DNA from: Candidatus Methanocrinis natronophilus
GTDB taxonomy: Archaea; Halobacteriota; Methanosarcinia; Methanotrichales; Methanotrichaceae
Length of the DNA stretch: 45,186 nucleotides
Assembly: GCA_029167045.1 (NCBI GenBank)
Contig: JARFPK010000018.1
Location: 1-45,186 of the forward strand
Reading direction: 5' to 3'
The notes under the pieces: generated by a model
Database searches by the model: none
The model's input: only the letters and a program-made list of their open reading frames with translations
Told to the model about the DNA's origin: nothing
Shown: positions 8,168 through 15,783 of the stretch, in pieces
Layout of the letters: every line of letters starts with the position of its first letter
Position numbering within the stretch: the first letter of the stretch is position 1
Translations under genes and position numbers: made by a program

Positions 8168-8190
8168 AGCCGGACGTTACCTCTATCCCC

Positions 8191-8202
8191 TTTTCCTTTT
8201 TT
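8191..8202 (+). terminator. T-rich terminator after sheath-like copy 2
   Basis: TTTTCCTTTTTT begins 24 nt after the stop codon. No strong stem precedes it, which is acceptable for archaeal intrinsic termination. The rest of 8203-8410 has no ORF I would call. Confidence 0.35.
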
Positions 8203-8410
8203 CCAATTCCAGCCCACAGTTCATCCTTCCATCACCCTCTGTCATCTCGTCTTGCGCCGCCTATCTATGGCCTCGACCGGATATCTGGAACCTTTCCGGA
8301 GATCGGCGGCTTCATCGATCAATGCCATCTGCGATCAAAAGAGCGGCGTCGGAAAGGCCGGGAAAGGCCGGGAAAACGGAACAGGAGAGGCCTGAGAGGG
8401 GCTCGATAGA

Positions 8411-8417
8411 TTTATAT
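8411..8417 (+). promoter_or_regulatory. TATA box of sheath-like copy 3
   Basis: TTTATAT lies 299 nt before the copy-3 ATG, matching copy 2 in sequence and position. A second TATA-like string (TTTTATATAT at 8581-8590) is nearer but has no counterpart in copy 2. Confidence 0.5.
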
Positions 8418-8438
8418 GCCATCAACCTGAAGAGAGGG

Positions 8439-8709
8439 TTGTGCCTGGCCGAAAGAACTTTGACACGATTGAAGTCGCTTGGACAGGCAGGAAGCTCCCG
8501 AGGGGGTGGTGCAGCTTCTGCTGGAGTATCCCTGCTTGGTCGGATCCGGATATCCGTCTCGTCCCTTATGGCGTCGGGATGTTTTATATATCCGATTGGG
8601 CCTAATTTCTCAGGAGCTATAGTTCCGCCACATCGAAGGCCGAAAATCCCGTCGGCGGTGTGGTCAGGCAACGAGGGTATATAGCGATAAGAACGGAGGT
8701 GGGAACTGA
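8439..8709 (+). promoter_or_regulatory. Long 5' leader of sheath-like copy 3
   Basis: The leader aligns with that of copy 2 in scattered blocks at the same distance from the start codon, notably GGGGGTGGTGCAGCTTCTG followed by CTGGAG (8502-8526), CCGATTGGGCCTAATTTCTC followed by AGGAGC (about 8593-8618) and CAACGAGGGTATA (about 8669-8681). It ends in GGAGGTGGGAACTGA before the ATG. The leader of copy 1 does not share these blocks. Confidence 0.45.
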
Positions 8710-9453
8710 ATGAAGAGAGAACTAGCTATTTTGTTGGTAGCCTGTATCGCCCTGGTGGGGATGGCAGGCGCAGCCAACTACATGTACGAGAAGGCCAACA
8801 TCAAGGGCGTTGGCTACAAGAACGTTGAGATCATCATTCAGACTCAGGCCGGCCTGCATGGAAACAAGCTGGTCGAGAAGGAGTCTGGAAGCGGAAACGT
8901 CATAACCCAGAGGATGGAGCTCGAGGTCAACAGGGATCCCTACTTCAAACCTGGCGACCCCTGCGCAGGCGCTGGCATCACTAGGAACTGCACTGACTAC
9001 ATCAGCTTCAAGAAGGAAGCCGAGTTCGAGTACATGCCCGTGAGCTACCAGACCGGCACCTACGACCAGAAGTGGATCGAGAAGCTCTGCGTCCAGAACT
9101 ACTACATCGGAGCCGTCGTGGTCGAGATGTACACCCACGCCGAGCACCTCCAGAAGACCACCGAGGTCCATAGCAGAAGGGACTGCGGTGACGTGGAAGC
9201 GACCGCACTTGGAGCTTCCAGGTGCGGCAACTGTACCGGCGCTCTTGAGGCGAACTTCAACTCCAACGTCATCGGTGTAGCTCATCTCGGATGGCTCTCT
9301 AAGGACCCCAATGTGAACTCCAAGGGCAGACACTACGAGTGGGGCCGCTCCGTTGAGGACCTGACGGGTGTCTTCTCCATCGAGAAGTTCATCCAGCTCT
9401 GGGGTAACGACACCTGCGGCGCTGTCCAGGTCGACTGGCTCCCCTGCATCTGA
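8710..9453 (+). CDS. Sheath-like envelope protein, copy 3
   Basis: The 247-aa exported protein starts at ATG 8710, 7 nt after GGAGGTGGG. Its signal peptide is MKRELAILLVACIALVGMAGA. The mature region has eight cysteines (DPC, NCT, LCV, RDC, RCGNC, DTC, PCI) and three N-glycosylation sequons (two NCT, one NDT). The middle and C-terminal parts are shared almost unchanged with copies 1 and 2, which suggests recent duplication or gene conversion. The C-terminal stretch FNSNVIGVAHLGW to GVFSIEKFI also has a weaker counterpart in the next two genes. I infer a structural cell-surface role, possibly the sheath protein of Methanothrix; no enzyme motif is seen. Confidence 0.75.
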   Translation: MKRELAILLVACIALVGMAGAANYMYEKANIKGVGYKNVEIIIQTQAGLHGNKLVEKESGSGNVITQRMELEVNRDPYFKPGDPCAGAGITRNCTDYISFKKEAEFEYMPVSYQTGTYDQKWIEKLCVQNYYIGAVVVEMYTHAEHLQKTTEVHSRRDCGDVEATALGASRCGNCTGALEANFNSNVIGVAHLGWLSKDPNVNSKGRHYEWGRSVEDLTGVFSIEKFIQLWGNDTCGAVQVDWLPCI

Positions 9454-9466
9454 GCTGAAAATCCCC

Positions 9467-9509
9467 TGATTCAGATGCTACAACGCATCTGAATCAACCA
9501 TGCTTTTTT
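9467..9509 (+). terminator. Perfect 12-bp hairpin terminator after sheath-like copy 3
   Basis: TGATTCAGATGC (9467-9478) is perfectly complementary to GCATCTGAATCA (9485-9496) with a 6-nt loop, followed by six T residues at 9504-9509. It begins 13 nt after the stop codon. It differs from the signals after copies 1 and 2. Confidence 0.65.
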
Positions 9510-9585
9510 ATTCGCCATCTCTATCGGGCCGCCTTCGGACCAAAACACTGAAATATGAGCCCTGTATTAAATAGATAAAGAGTTC

Positions 9586-9605
9586 GTCTCTTTGTTGAAA
9601 GAGAC
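9586..9605. promoter_or_regulatory. Perfect 8-bp inverted repeat before the fourth envelope gene
   Basis: GTCTCTTT-GTTG-AAAGAGAC lies 40 nt before the ATG at 9645 and just after a possible TATA element (GTATTAAATA, about 9563-9572). At this position it could be an operator overlapping the transcription start, or a hairpin at the 5' end of the mRNA. Confidence 0.4.
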
Positions 9606-9644
9606 AAACGATCAACACACGGTAAAGGAAGGGGGTGTAAGTAA

Positions 9645-10364
9645 ATGAAGGGAGTAATAGCGATACTGTTAGCTCTAGCATTGGCTTGCGGACCTGCAGT
9701 GGCCAACCCGCCACTGAAGGAGCCTGTTCAGTTTGAGCAGTTTTGTGAGAACGTTCTGGTCAGCGGTACTGGGTATATCGACATGGCTACCTCCATAGTC
9801 GACAAGAAGATCGCTCTCGAGTACTACAGCATGATGACCGGTGACGGAGCCATCGAGATGGACTCCACCCACGTCTACTCACAGGAGCCGAATCGCTTGA
9901 TAAGGCATGTTCCGAACTATTCCTATGATTGGGAGGATCCGGACAATGCGACCAACGCTACAAAGGCTGCTAAGCTGAATTTCTTTGAGAATACCAAGAT
10001 GACCTACGACAGCGACAGGGCGCCCCTCCAGGGAGGAAAGTTCATCAACTCCAAGGCGTTCTACGGGGGCATAGGTGCCAACATCCAGGAGATGTTCAGC
10101 GTCAACCAGATGGAGAAGGACCAGACGGTCTTCTTCGGGTCGACCAAGAACTCGACCGTTACCCACACCGTGGGCCTCCAGACTCTCAACAGCTTCAACG
10201 GTACCTGGGGAACCGATGCCCACATGCACAAGATCTTCTACAAGGACATAAGGAGCCATGAGCTCTTCAGCGGCCAGTTCGAGGTCCAGAAGGAGATCAA
10301 GTTCCACGAGAACCCGGTGGCAGAGCCTAGTAGAATTCGTCCGTGCGCGGGAGTAGACTGCTGA
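9645..10364 (+). CDS. Exported envelope protein related to the sheath-like family
   Basis: The 239-aa protein has a signal peptide (MKGVIAILLALALACGPAVA) and starts at ATG 9645 after GGGGGTG. It lacks close identity to copies 1-3 but shares a pattern: an early SGTGYIDM segment like KGVGYKN, a central FYGGIGANIQEMF, and a C-terminal SHELFSGQFEVQKEIKF that parallels GVFSIEKFI. It carries about five N-glycosylation sequons (NYS, NAT, NAT, NST, NGT). These features suggest a secreted, glycosylated beta-rich surface protein of the same superfamily. A T-rich stretch at about 10381-10397 may terminate it. Confidence 0.65.
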   Translation: MKGVIAILLALALACGPAVANPPLKEPVQFEQFCENVLVSGTGYIDMATSIVDKKIALEYYSMMTGDGAIEMDSTHVYSQEPNRLIRHVPNYSYDWEDPDNATNATKAAKLNFFENTKMTYDSDRAPLQGGKFINSKAFYGGIGANIQEMFSVNQMEKDQTVFFGSTKNSTVTHTVGLQTLNSFNGTWGTDAHMHKIFYKDIRSHELFSGQFEVQKEIKFHENPVAEPSRIRPCAGVDC

Positions 10365-10493
10365 TAAGGCGGTCTGCCCCATTTTCTCCTTTTTTCCTCG
10401 CGGGGCTGAATGGGATGCCGACGAGATGAAGGATCGTGGGACTTCCTCGCGGATCAAGGCTCGCTCCAATTAACTTGTTACGGGGGTTAACGG

Positions 10494-11573
10494 ATGAAGA
10501 AATACCTGATGATTTTGCTGCTTCTCACAGCACCGCTGGCTTCGGCGATAGTGGAGGAGACGAGGGAAGGGCCGACGAGTCTGGCCTGGGGCCCGGTGCC
10601 GCCGGCGAAGGGCGTCGTCTGGCCATCGGTCCCGCCGATCCCAGGAGAGCTTCTGGTCTCCGTCGATCTCTCTGGCCCGACCAAACCTCTCTCTCAGATC
10701 AACTACGCCACGCCGGGAAAGACCCTGGTCTACATCGTGGCCGTCAAGAATTCCGGATGCTCTGATGTGGATGCGAAGATCACGGTGACCTCTAAAAGCT
10801 GCCGTCCCGGATGGTTCGGATGGACGGATAAGATCGTAACCATCCCTGGAGGGGGGGTTATCAGCGAAGAGCTTCTCGTAACGCCAGAGATGAGGGCTTC
10901 GCCGGGAGATTACAGCTTCCAGGTGATGGCTCAGGCCCCGGAGACCAAGTCCGGCAAAGGCGAGGGGAGATTCAGGCTCCAGGGGTACGACTACGTCTCT
11001 GAGACCTCCGTCAGCGGGACGGGTCAGTTTCAGATGAACAAAGACGTCAGAAGTATGAACACCGGCGTAAAGTCGAACAAGGACGTCTACTTCAGCGGCA
11101 GCGTCGACGCTCTTATGAAGAACGAGTACCTGGTGGAGAGGGCGAAGGGGACCAACCCCAACTTCCAGGAGTGGGACGCCGTGGAGAACTATATGGCGCT
11201 GAACCCCGGAGACGCCCTCATAGGGACGGAGGTGGTCAGAAGCTCCCTCGTCTTCGGTGGCGTCGGAGCCAAAGTCCTGGAGAGCTACAACCTCCAGGAG
11301 ATGGATTACAGGCTTCAAGAGATAGGCCTCCACCACACCGGCCTGGACAGGAGGGCAGAGTTCCAGACCGCTGACAACTTCACAGGATACCTGGCCATAG
11401 ACGCAAGGCAAACGATACCGGGCCAGAGGAGCACGAGAGACCGGGAGGAGTTCCTGGGGTCCTTCGAGATCCAGAGAAGGCTAGTCTTCAAGGATAGCCC
11501 TCGACCGATCTTCGACTGCTTTGGAGGCTCATGCTTCAACATAGTTGAGGGGTTCAAGCCCTTCTCCAGCTGA
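10494..11573 (+). CDS. Exported protein: Ig-like N-terminal domain plus sheath-family C-terminal domain
   Basis: The 359-aa protein has a signal peptide (MKKYLMILLLLTAPLASA). Residues ~45-160 look like an extracellular beta-sandwich of the COG1470/CARDB type (NYATPGKTLVYIVAVKNSG, then SEELLVTPEMRASPGDYSF). From about residue 165 (YDYVSETSVSGTGQF) it matches the preceding gene: FGGVGAKVLESYNLQEM parallels FYGGIGANIQEMFSVNQM, and FLGSFEIQRRLVF parallels LFSGQFEVQKEIKF. The start at ATG 10494 follows GGGGGTTAACGG. It may be an accessory or anchoring component that joins a sheath-type domain to an adhesive domain; this is inference. Confidence 0.65.
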   Translation: MKKYLMILLLLTAPLASAIVEETREGPTSLAWGPVPPAKGVVWPSVPPIPGELLVSVDLSGPTKPLSQINYATPGKTLVYIVAVKNSGCSDVDAKITVTSKSCRPGWFGWTDKIVTIPGGGVISEELLVTPEMRASPGDYSFQVMAQAPETKSGKGEGRFRLQGYDYVSETSVSGTGQFQMNKDVRSMNTGVKSNKDVYFSGSVDALMKNEYLVERAKGTNPNFQEWDAVENYMALNPGDALIGTEVVRSSLVFGGVGAKVLESYNLQEMDYRLQEIGLHHTGLDRRAEFQTADNFTGYLAIDARQTIPGQRSTRDREEFLGSFEIQRRLVFKDSPRPIFDCFGGSCFNIVEGFKPFSS

Positions 11574-11585
11574 GGGCATGGGCTA

Positions 11586-11599
11586 AATTTTTATTTTTG
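11586..11599. terminator. T-rich signal between envelope gene 5 and tRNA-Ser
   Basis: AATTTTTATTTTTG follows the stop codon at 11573 by 12 nt and separates the plus-strand envelope cluster from the minus-strand tRNA. It is AT-rich on both strands, so it could stop transcription from either side. Confidence 0.4.
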
Positions 11600-11611
11600 A
11601 AATAAAATAAA

Positions 11612-11696
11612 CGCCGAGGGAGGGATTCGAACCCTCGAGTCCCGAAGGGACACAGGTTTAGCAAACCTGCGCCATACCAGGCTTGGCTACCTCGAC
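11612..11696 (-). tRNA. tRNA-Ser (GCT)
   Basis: On the minus strand, GTCGAGG pairs with CCTCGGC. The anticodon stem CAGGT/ACCTG closes loop TTGCTAA with anticodon GCT (forward positions 11660-11662). A long class II variable arm (GTCCC-TTCG-GGGAC) confirms serine. The T arm GAGGG-TTCGAAT-CCCTC is intact. The discriminator base is G. Confidence 0.95.
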
Positions 11697-11720
11697 TCAG
11701 CCACATCTAGGACCTCTCGA

Positions 11721-11730
11721 TATTTAAATT
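11721..11730 (-). promoter_or_regulatory. TATA box of tRNA-Ser
   Basis: The minus strand reads AATTTAAATA about 25-34 nt before the first base of the tRNA, the expected archaeal spacing. Confidence 0.5.
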
Positions 11731-11786
11731 CTGCGTCCAAAGACGGGGAAAACCAAGATCTGCCAATTAATACCGGAGCCCGGATA

Positions 11787-12224
11787 TCACCCATCTTGTT
11801 GGTCGGGGTCCCCTTCCCCGGTGGGCCCATCCTCCGCCTCAGAACGCCCGACACAACGGAGGAGATCCTTGCTGGTTATTATCCCCACAAGGGCACCACA
11901 TTCGACAACAGGCAACCTTCTTATATGATGCTCCAGCATCATCTCCGCCGCCCTTTTGGTGGAGGCGTTGGGGCCGATGGTTACGAGGGGAGCTGGGGTC
12001 ATTATCTCCCAGATCATGACGTTTCTCGGATCGATCCCCCTGGCGAAGACCTGCTGGAACATTCCGCGGGTGGTGACTATCCCGACCACATGCTTCAGGA
12101 GACCTCCTTCGACGACGAGGACGCTACCTTTGTTCTCGCGAACCATCATCTGTATCGCCTCGAAGACGGTGGTTTCTATCCCCACCGATAGGATGGGGTA
12201 AGTCATCAGATCCCGGACTTTCAT
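11787..12224 (-). CDS. CBS-domain pair protein
   Basis: The 145-aa protein is made almost entirely of two CBS motifs: MKVRDLMTYPILSVGIETTV to VVGIVTTRGMF, then IWEIMTPAPLVTIGPNAS to LVGIITSKDLL. CBS pairs bind adenosyl ligands such as AMP, ATP or SAM and usually regulate a partner protein, but no fused effector domain is present. The C-terminal tail is acidic and low-complexity. I choose ATG 12224, with GGGTG 5 nt upstream, over the TTG at 12236. The target is unknown. Confidence 0.85.
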   Translation of the reverse strand: MKVRDLMTYPILSVGIETTVFEAIQMMVRENKGSVLVVEGGLLKHVVGIVTTRGMFQQVFARGIDPRNVMIWEIMTPAPLVTIGPNASTKRAAEMMLEHHIRRLPVVECGALVGIITSKDLLRCVGRSEAEDGPTGEGDPDQQDG

Positions 12225-12416
12225 GAGGGCACCCAACCTGCCATCGAAGTTTAAGTTGTTCTGCAGCTTATATTAACCTTGTCGAGGAGGAACCTTCCTA
12301 AGGCTTAGAAGGGCTTGATGGAGGAAGGGCCAGCCCTTCCGGGACGGGTCGTCCGTACTCAGAGGGGCGAAGGGTCCTTTCCGCCATCTAGGTCTGTTCC
12401 TCCTCAGAGATCAAGA

Positions 12417-14075
12417 TCAGAGCCGAGATCGTCCCGCAGGCCAGAGCCGGTCCCATCTCAACTCCAGCCCCACGGCGGGCATGTCGAGGCCGAAGCTCTG
12501 GAGAACCTGGGGATGAAACTCGCCGAAGGACCCGACCCTCTCTCCTCCCACCATTAGGTCTCCCCTCCTCCCCTCCAGGAAGGCCCCGTCTTCGGAGGAG
12601 CGGATCTCGACCTCGATGGCCAGCTCCCCGAAGAGGGCTTCCACCGCGGACCTGATCTCGGCGAAGTCGGCGCTGCTGTGGATGGAGGCTGCCGCCAGGT
12701 CCTGTCTGGTCCTTCCGCCTTCGAGGACGTCCCCGACGGCGAAGATACTCTGGGGGAGGGGATGGTGCTGGTTGATGGCGATGATCTCAAGGAGGCTCGG
12801 CAGGATCGAAGTTCTGACCATGGTATGGAGCTCGCTTATGGGGTGGAGGACCCTCGTCACCTCCAGGTCTCGGCTCCTTCGCCTCATCCTCTCGAAGTTC
12901 ACCATCTCCGAGGTGAGGGTGAAGGGCATCGTCTCCAGATAGCCGAGACCCACCATTACATCCCGGAGATCGGCCTTTCTCACCTCGATAGGGTGGGGCT
13001 CCCCGACGGTGACCGTTCCAGGAAGCGTCGCCGTCAGGTTATCGTATCCATATCCTTTGGCCGCATCCTCGAAGATATCCCATGAGTGCATTATATCAGC
13101 CCTGTAGGGTGGCACGGATACTTCCAGCTCATCCGCCCCAGGGCCCCCCCGGACCTTGGCCCCAAACCTCATCCTCTCGAGGCAGGCTGCCACCTCCTCG
13201 GCCGATAGGTCGAAGCCGATGAGGGCGTTGGCGTCATCGACTCTGACATTCCAGATCGCAGCAGAGAGGTCCGGCAGGGTGAGATCTCCTTCAGCCCTCT
13301 CGACCCTCACCGATTCTATCCGGCCGCCCCTCTCGGCCAGAGCCGTGACGACGATGTTCAGGGCCTTGTATACCACGGGATCTGTCCCCGTGACGTCTAT
13401 GAATAGGTCTCTGGTATCGTCTCTCACCCTCGTGAGTTCGCCGTTTATTATCGGGGGGAAGGAGAGGACGTCGCCCTTTGCGTCCACTATGAGGGGATAG
13501 CGGTCGAACCCTTCCAGGATGGTGGCGTAGCCGATCCCCTTGGGATGGCGCTTCAAGATCTCCGCCATCGAGAGGCTCTCATCGAAGTCGAGGGGGACGA
13601 ACTTGAAGGAGGGGTCAGCGGCGAAGTAGGTGAAAGGGGGGACGACCCGAGAGATGTCGTGGACCCCTATCGCCACCTTCCGGCGGTTCCTCCCCAGGCC
13701 CCAATGGAGATCCTCCTGCAGGTCCATCAGGGACTCGATGGCCGGGTCGCTGAACTCGAGGTCCCTCACCACGGCGCAGCCGATTAAGGGTCTCACCCCC
13801 TCGACGGAGGGGTCGACCTTCAGGGCTATCTCGCCGGGGTGGACGTGATACTCGGGGAGCCCCACCTTAATGTCCAGGAATCCCTGGAGGGCTCTGGCCA
13901 CCCCCTCAGAGCTGTAGAGGTCGGGCCTGTCGGGGAAGAACTCGACATCGACATAATCCTCTTCGTCGCTCTTTCCTATATCGGCGCCCATCATGGCGAT
14001 CCTCGCCATGAAGAGATCTCTGGAAGCTCCGACCATCTCCTCCAGGTCCTCGTAATACAATCTCACTACCGGCAA
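12417..14075 (-). CDS. pheT: Phenylalanyl-tRNA synthetase beta subunit
   Basis: The 552-aa length and N-terminus (VVRLYYEDLEEMVG) fit the short archaeal/eukaryotic PheT, which lacks the bacterial tRNA-binding OB domain. A B3/B4 editing-type region occupies the first third. A B5 domain follows (LSAEEVAACLERMRFG, SVPPYRADIMHSWDIFEDAA), then a degenerate synthetase core (PFTLTSEMVNFERM). It forms the alpha2-beta2 enzyme with PheS. The frame begins at TTG 14075, 6 nt after the pheS stop codon, with GAGGATGTGATG upstream, so the two are translated from one mRNA. A GTG three codons in is an alternative start. Confidence 0.93.
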   Translation of the reverse strand: MPVVRLYYEDLEEMVGASRDLFMARIAMMGADIGKSDEEDYVDVEFFPDRPDLYSSEGVARALQGFLDIKVGLPEYHVHPGEIALKVDPSVEGVRPLIGCAVVRDLEFSDPAIESLMDLQEDLHWGLGRNRRKVAIGVHDISRVVPPFTYFAADPSFKFVPLDFDESLSMAEILKRHPKGIGYATILEGFDRYPLIVDAKGDVLSFPPIINGELTRVRDDTRDLFIDVTGTDPVVYKALNIVVTALAERGGRIESVRVERAEGDLTLPDLSAAIWNVRVDDANALIGFDLSAEEVAACLERMRFGAKVRGGPGADELEVSVPPYRADIMHSWDIFEDAAKGYGYDNLTATLPGTVTVGEPHPIEVRKADLRDVMVGLGYLETMPFTLTSEMVNFERMRRRSRDLEVTRVLHPISELHTMVRTSILPSLLEIIAINQHHPLPQSIFAVGDVLEGGRTRQDLAAASIHSSADFAEIRSAVEALFGELAIEVEIRSSEDGAFLEGRRGDLMVGGERVGSFGEFHPQVLQSFGLDMPAVGLELRWDRLWPAGRSRL

Positions 14076-14081
14076 GATTCA

Positions 14082-15602
14082 TCACATCCTCGTCGAGAGG
14101 GGCATATCTCTCAGCCATCCCAGATCCGACTGATAGAGGAGGCGCAGGTCCTTCAAACCCAGCCTCAGCATCGCCAGCCTCCCTACTCCAAGCCCCCAGG
14201 CTAGGACCGGGCGTTCTATCCCGAAGGGGGCGGTAACCTCCCTCCTGAAGACCCCGGCCCCCCCGAGCTCCACCCAGCCGAGACCCTCGATGTAGACCTC
14301 CGGCTCCACAGACGGCTCGGTGTAGGGGAAATATCCGGGGCGGAAACGGACCTCATCAAAGCCCATCTTGGCATAGAACCCCTTAAGGACCCCCAGCAGG
14401 TTTGCGAAGGAGAGTCCATCGTCCATGATCACCCCCTCCAGCTGCTCGAACTCCGGGGTGTGGGTGGGGTCTATCGCCTCCCGCCGGTAGACCCGGTCGA
14501 TGGAGAAGGCCTTCACCGGAGGGTTCGGGTGGTCCGCCAGATACTTTATGGTGACGGAGGTGGTGTGGGTCCTCAGGACCTTCCGGCGTGCCACCTCCGG
14601 GTCCCAGTTTCCGCCCCAGCCGGTGGAGCCCACGTCCCCTCCCCTCTCGTGCATCTCCTTGACGGAGGCGTAGTCGGGGATCTCGGCCCTGGAATCGAGG
14701 TAGAAGGTGTCTTGCATCTCCCTCGCCGGATGGTCCTGGGGCTGGAAGAGGGCGTCGAAGTTCCAGAAGCTAGACTGGACGATCTCCCCCTTGATCTCGG
14801 TGAACCCCATCTCCAGCATGATCTCCCTCATCCTGGTGAGGAGCCTTTGGTAGGGGTGAACCTTTCCGGGGTAGATCCGCTCTGCGGGGAGGGTGACGTC
14901 GTAGGGTCGAACCTCGTATCTAGTCCCCTTATAGTCTACATATTTCCCTTCCCAGACCCCGTTCTTTATCATATCCGGGGTTATCTGAGCGACATAATCG
15001 AAGACAGCAGAGGAGGATCTGGAGCTATCTTCAGCCATCTTGAGGGCGGACCTTCCCGCGTCGGTGATCTCGAAGGACCACGACTTCTCGGATCTGGACT
15101 CCACAAGCCCCCTGCTCTTGAGGAGCTTCAGAGCCTCCTCATCCAGGGCCGATCCGCTCGTCTCCCCCTGGAACAGGAGGGCTTCCAGGATCTCCTCGTC
15201 CTTTCCTGGGAGTGCATCTCCCTTCGGCGTTATCCTCCCCGCCTCGACGGTTGCCCAGCCCTTCTTCTTTAGCCAGCCGATCCCCACCTTCAGGGCGGGG
15301 TCTTTGATCTCCGATAGGGGGACGCCCTCGACCCCGGCGATCTCCAGGATCCTCCTCTCAGGAAGGCCGATCTCGGCATACCGGGCCCCCTCCTCGGTAA
15401 GGGCACAGACCTCCTCGACCCCCTTATCCAGGCTGATGAGACCCATCTCAGCGAGCCCTTCAGCCGAGGAGATGACCGAGACCTCCTTGATCTTGAGCTT
15501 CTCGGCGATCTTCCCGGGATCTGTGAAGCCGTCCGAGATCTCTTTCAGCACTTGCCTATCCCTTGGCGATAGTTTGGACCGGGTATCCTCTTCCTTTGGC
15601 AT
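14082..15602 (-). CDS. pheS: Phenylalanyl-tRNA synthetase alpha subunit
   Basis: The 506-aa protein has the archaeal layout. The N-terminal ~200 residues form winged-helix tRNA-contact modules (LSPRDRQVLKEISDG and repeats of this kind), followed by the class II catalytic core. Visible core motifs are motif 2 (HTTSVTIKYLAD; FSIDRVYRREAIDPTHTPEF) and motif 3 (WGLGVGRLAMLRLGLKDLR). It activates phenylalanine and charges tRNA-Phe. I start at ATG 15602, with AGGTTGAT upstream; the TTG at 15635 would add 11 atypical residues. A TATA box lies about 55 nt upstream. It heads the pheS-pheT pair. Confidence 0.93.
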   Translation of the reverse strand: MPKEEDTRSKLSPRDRQVLKEISDGFTDPGKIAEKLKIKEVSVISSAEGLAEMGLISLDKGVEEVCALTEEGARYAEIGLPERRILEIAGVEGVPLSEIKDPALKVGIGWLKKKGWATVEAGRITPKGDALPGKDEEILEALLFQGETSGSALDEEALKLLKSRGLVESRSEKSWSFEITDAGRSALKMAEDSSRSSSAVFDYVAQITPDMIKNGVWEGKYVDYKGTRYEVRPYDVTLPAERIYPGKVHPYQRLLTRMREIMLEMGFTEIKGEIVQSSFWNFDALFQPQDHPAREMQDTFYLDSRAEIPDYASVKEMHERGGDVGSTGWGGNWDPEVARRKVLRTHTTSVTIKYLADHPNPPVKAFSIDRVYRREAIDPTHTPEFEQLEGVIMDDGLSFANLLGVLKGFYAKMGFDEVRFRPGYFPYTEPSVEPEVYIEGLGWVELGGAGVFRREVTAPFGIERPVLAWGLGVGRLAMLRLGLKDLRLLYQSDLGWLRDMPLSTRM

Positions 15603-15656
15603 GATGATCAACCTTTGTGAAATCGTGATCTTCAAGAGTAGGCAGATGCGAGAACC

Positions 15657-15666
15657 ATATATTAAA
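15657..15666 (-). promoter_or_regulatory. TATA box of pheS-pheT
   Basis: The minus strand reads TTTAATATATGG, 55-64 nt before the chosen pheS start. It predicts an mRNA leader of about 30 nt. Confidence 0.5.
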
Positions 15667-15783
15667 CCTGCCCGCCTCTACCAGCCTCGAAACTTCGGCT
15701 CTCAAATTATAAGCGGGCAAAACCATGAAATCAAGATGAAAAAGGCGAAGGTGAAAACGGGGGGGAAAAAGAGGAGAGGCCGC

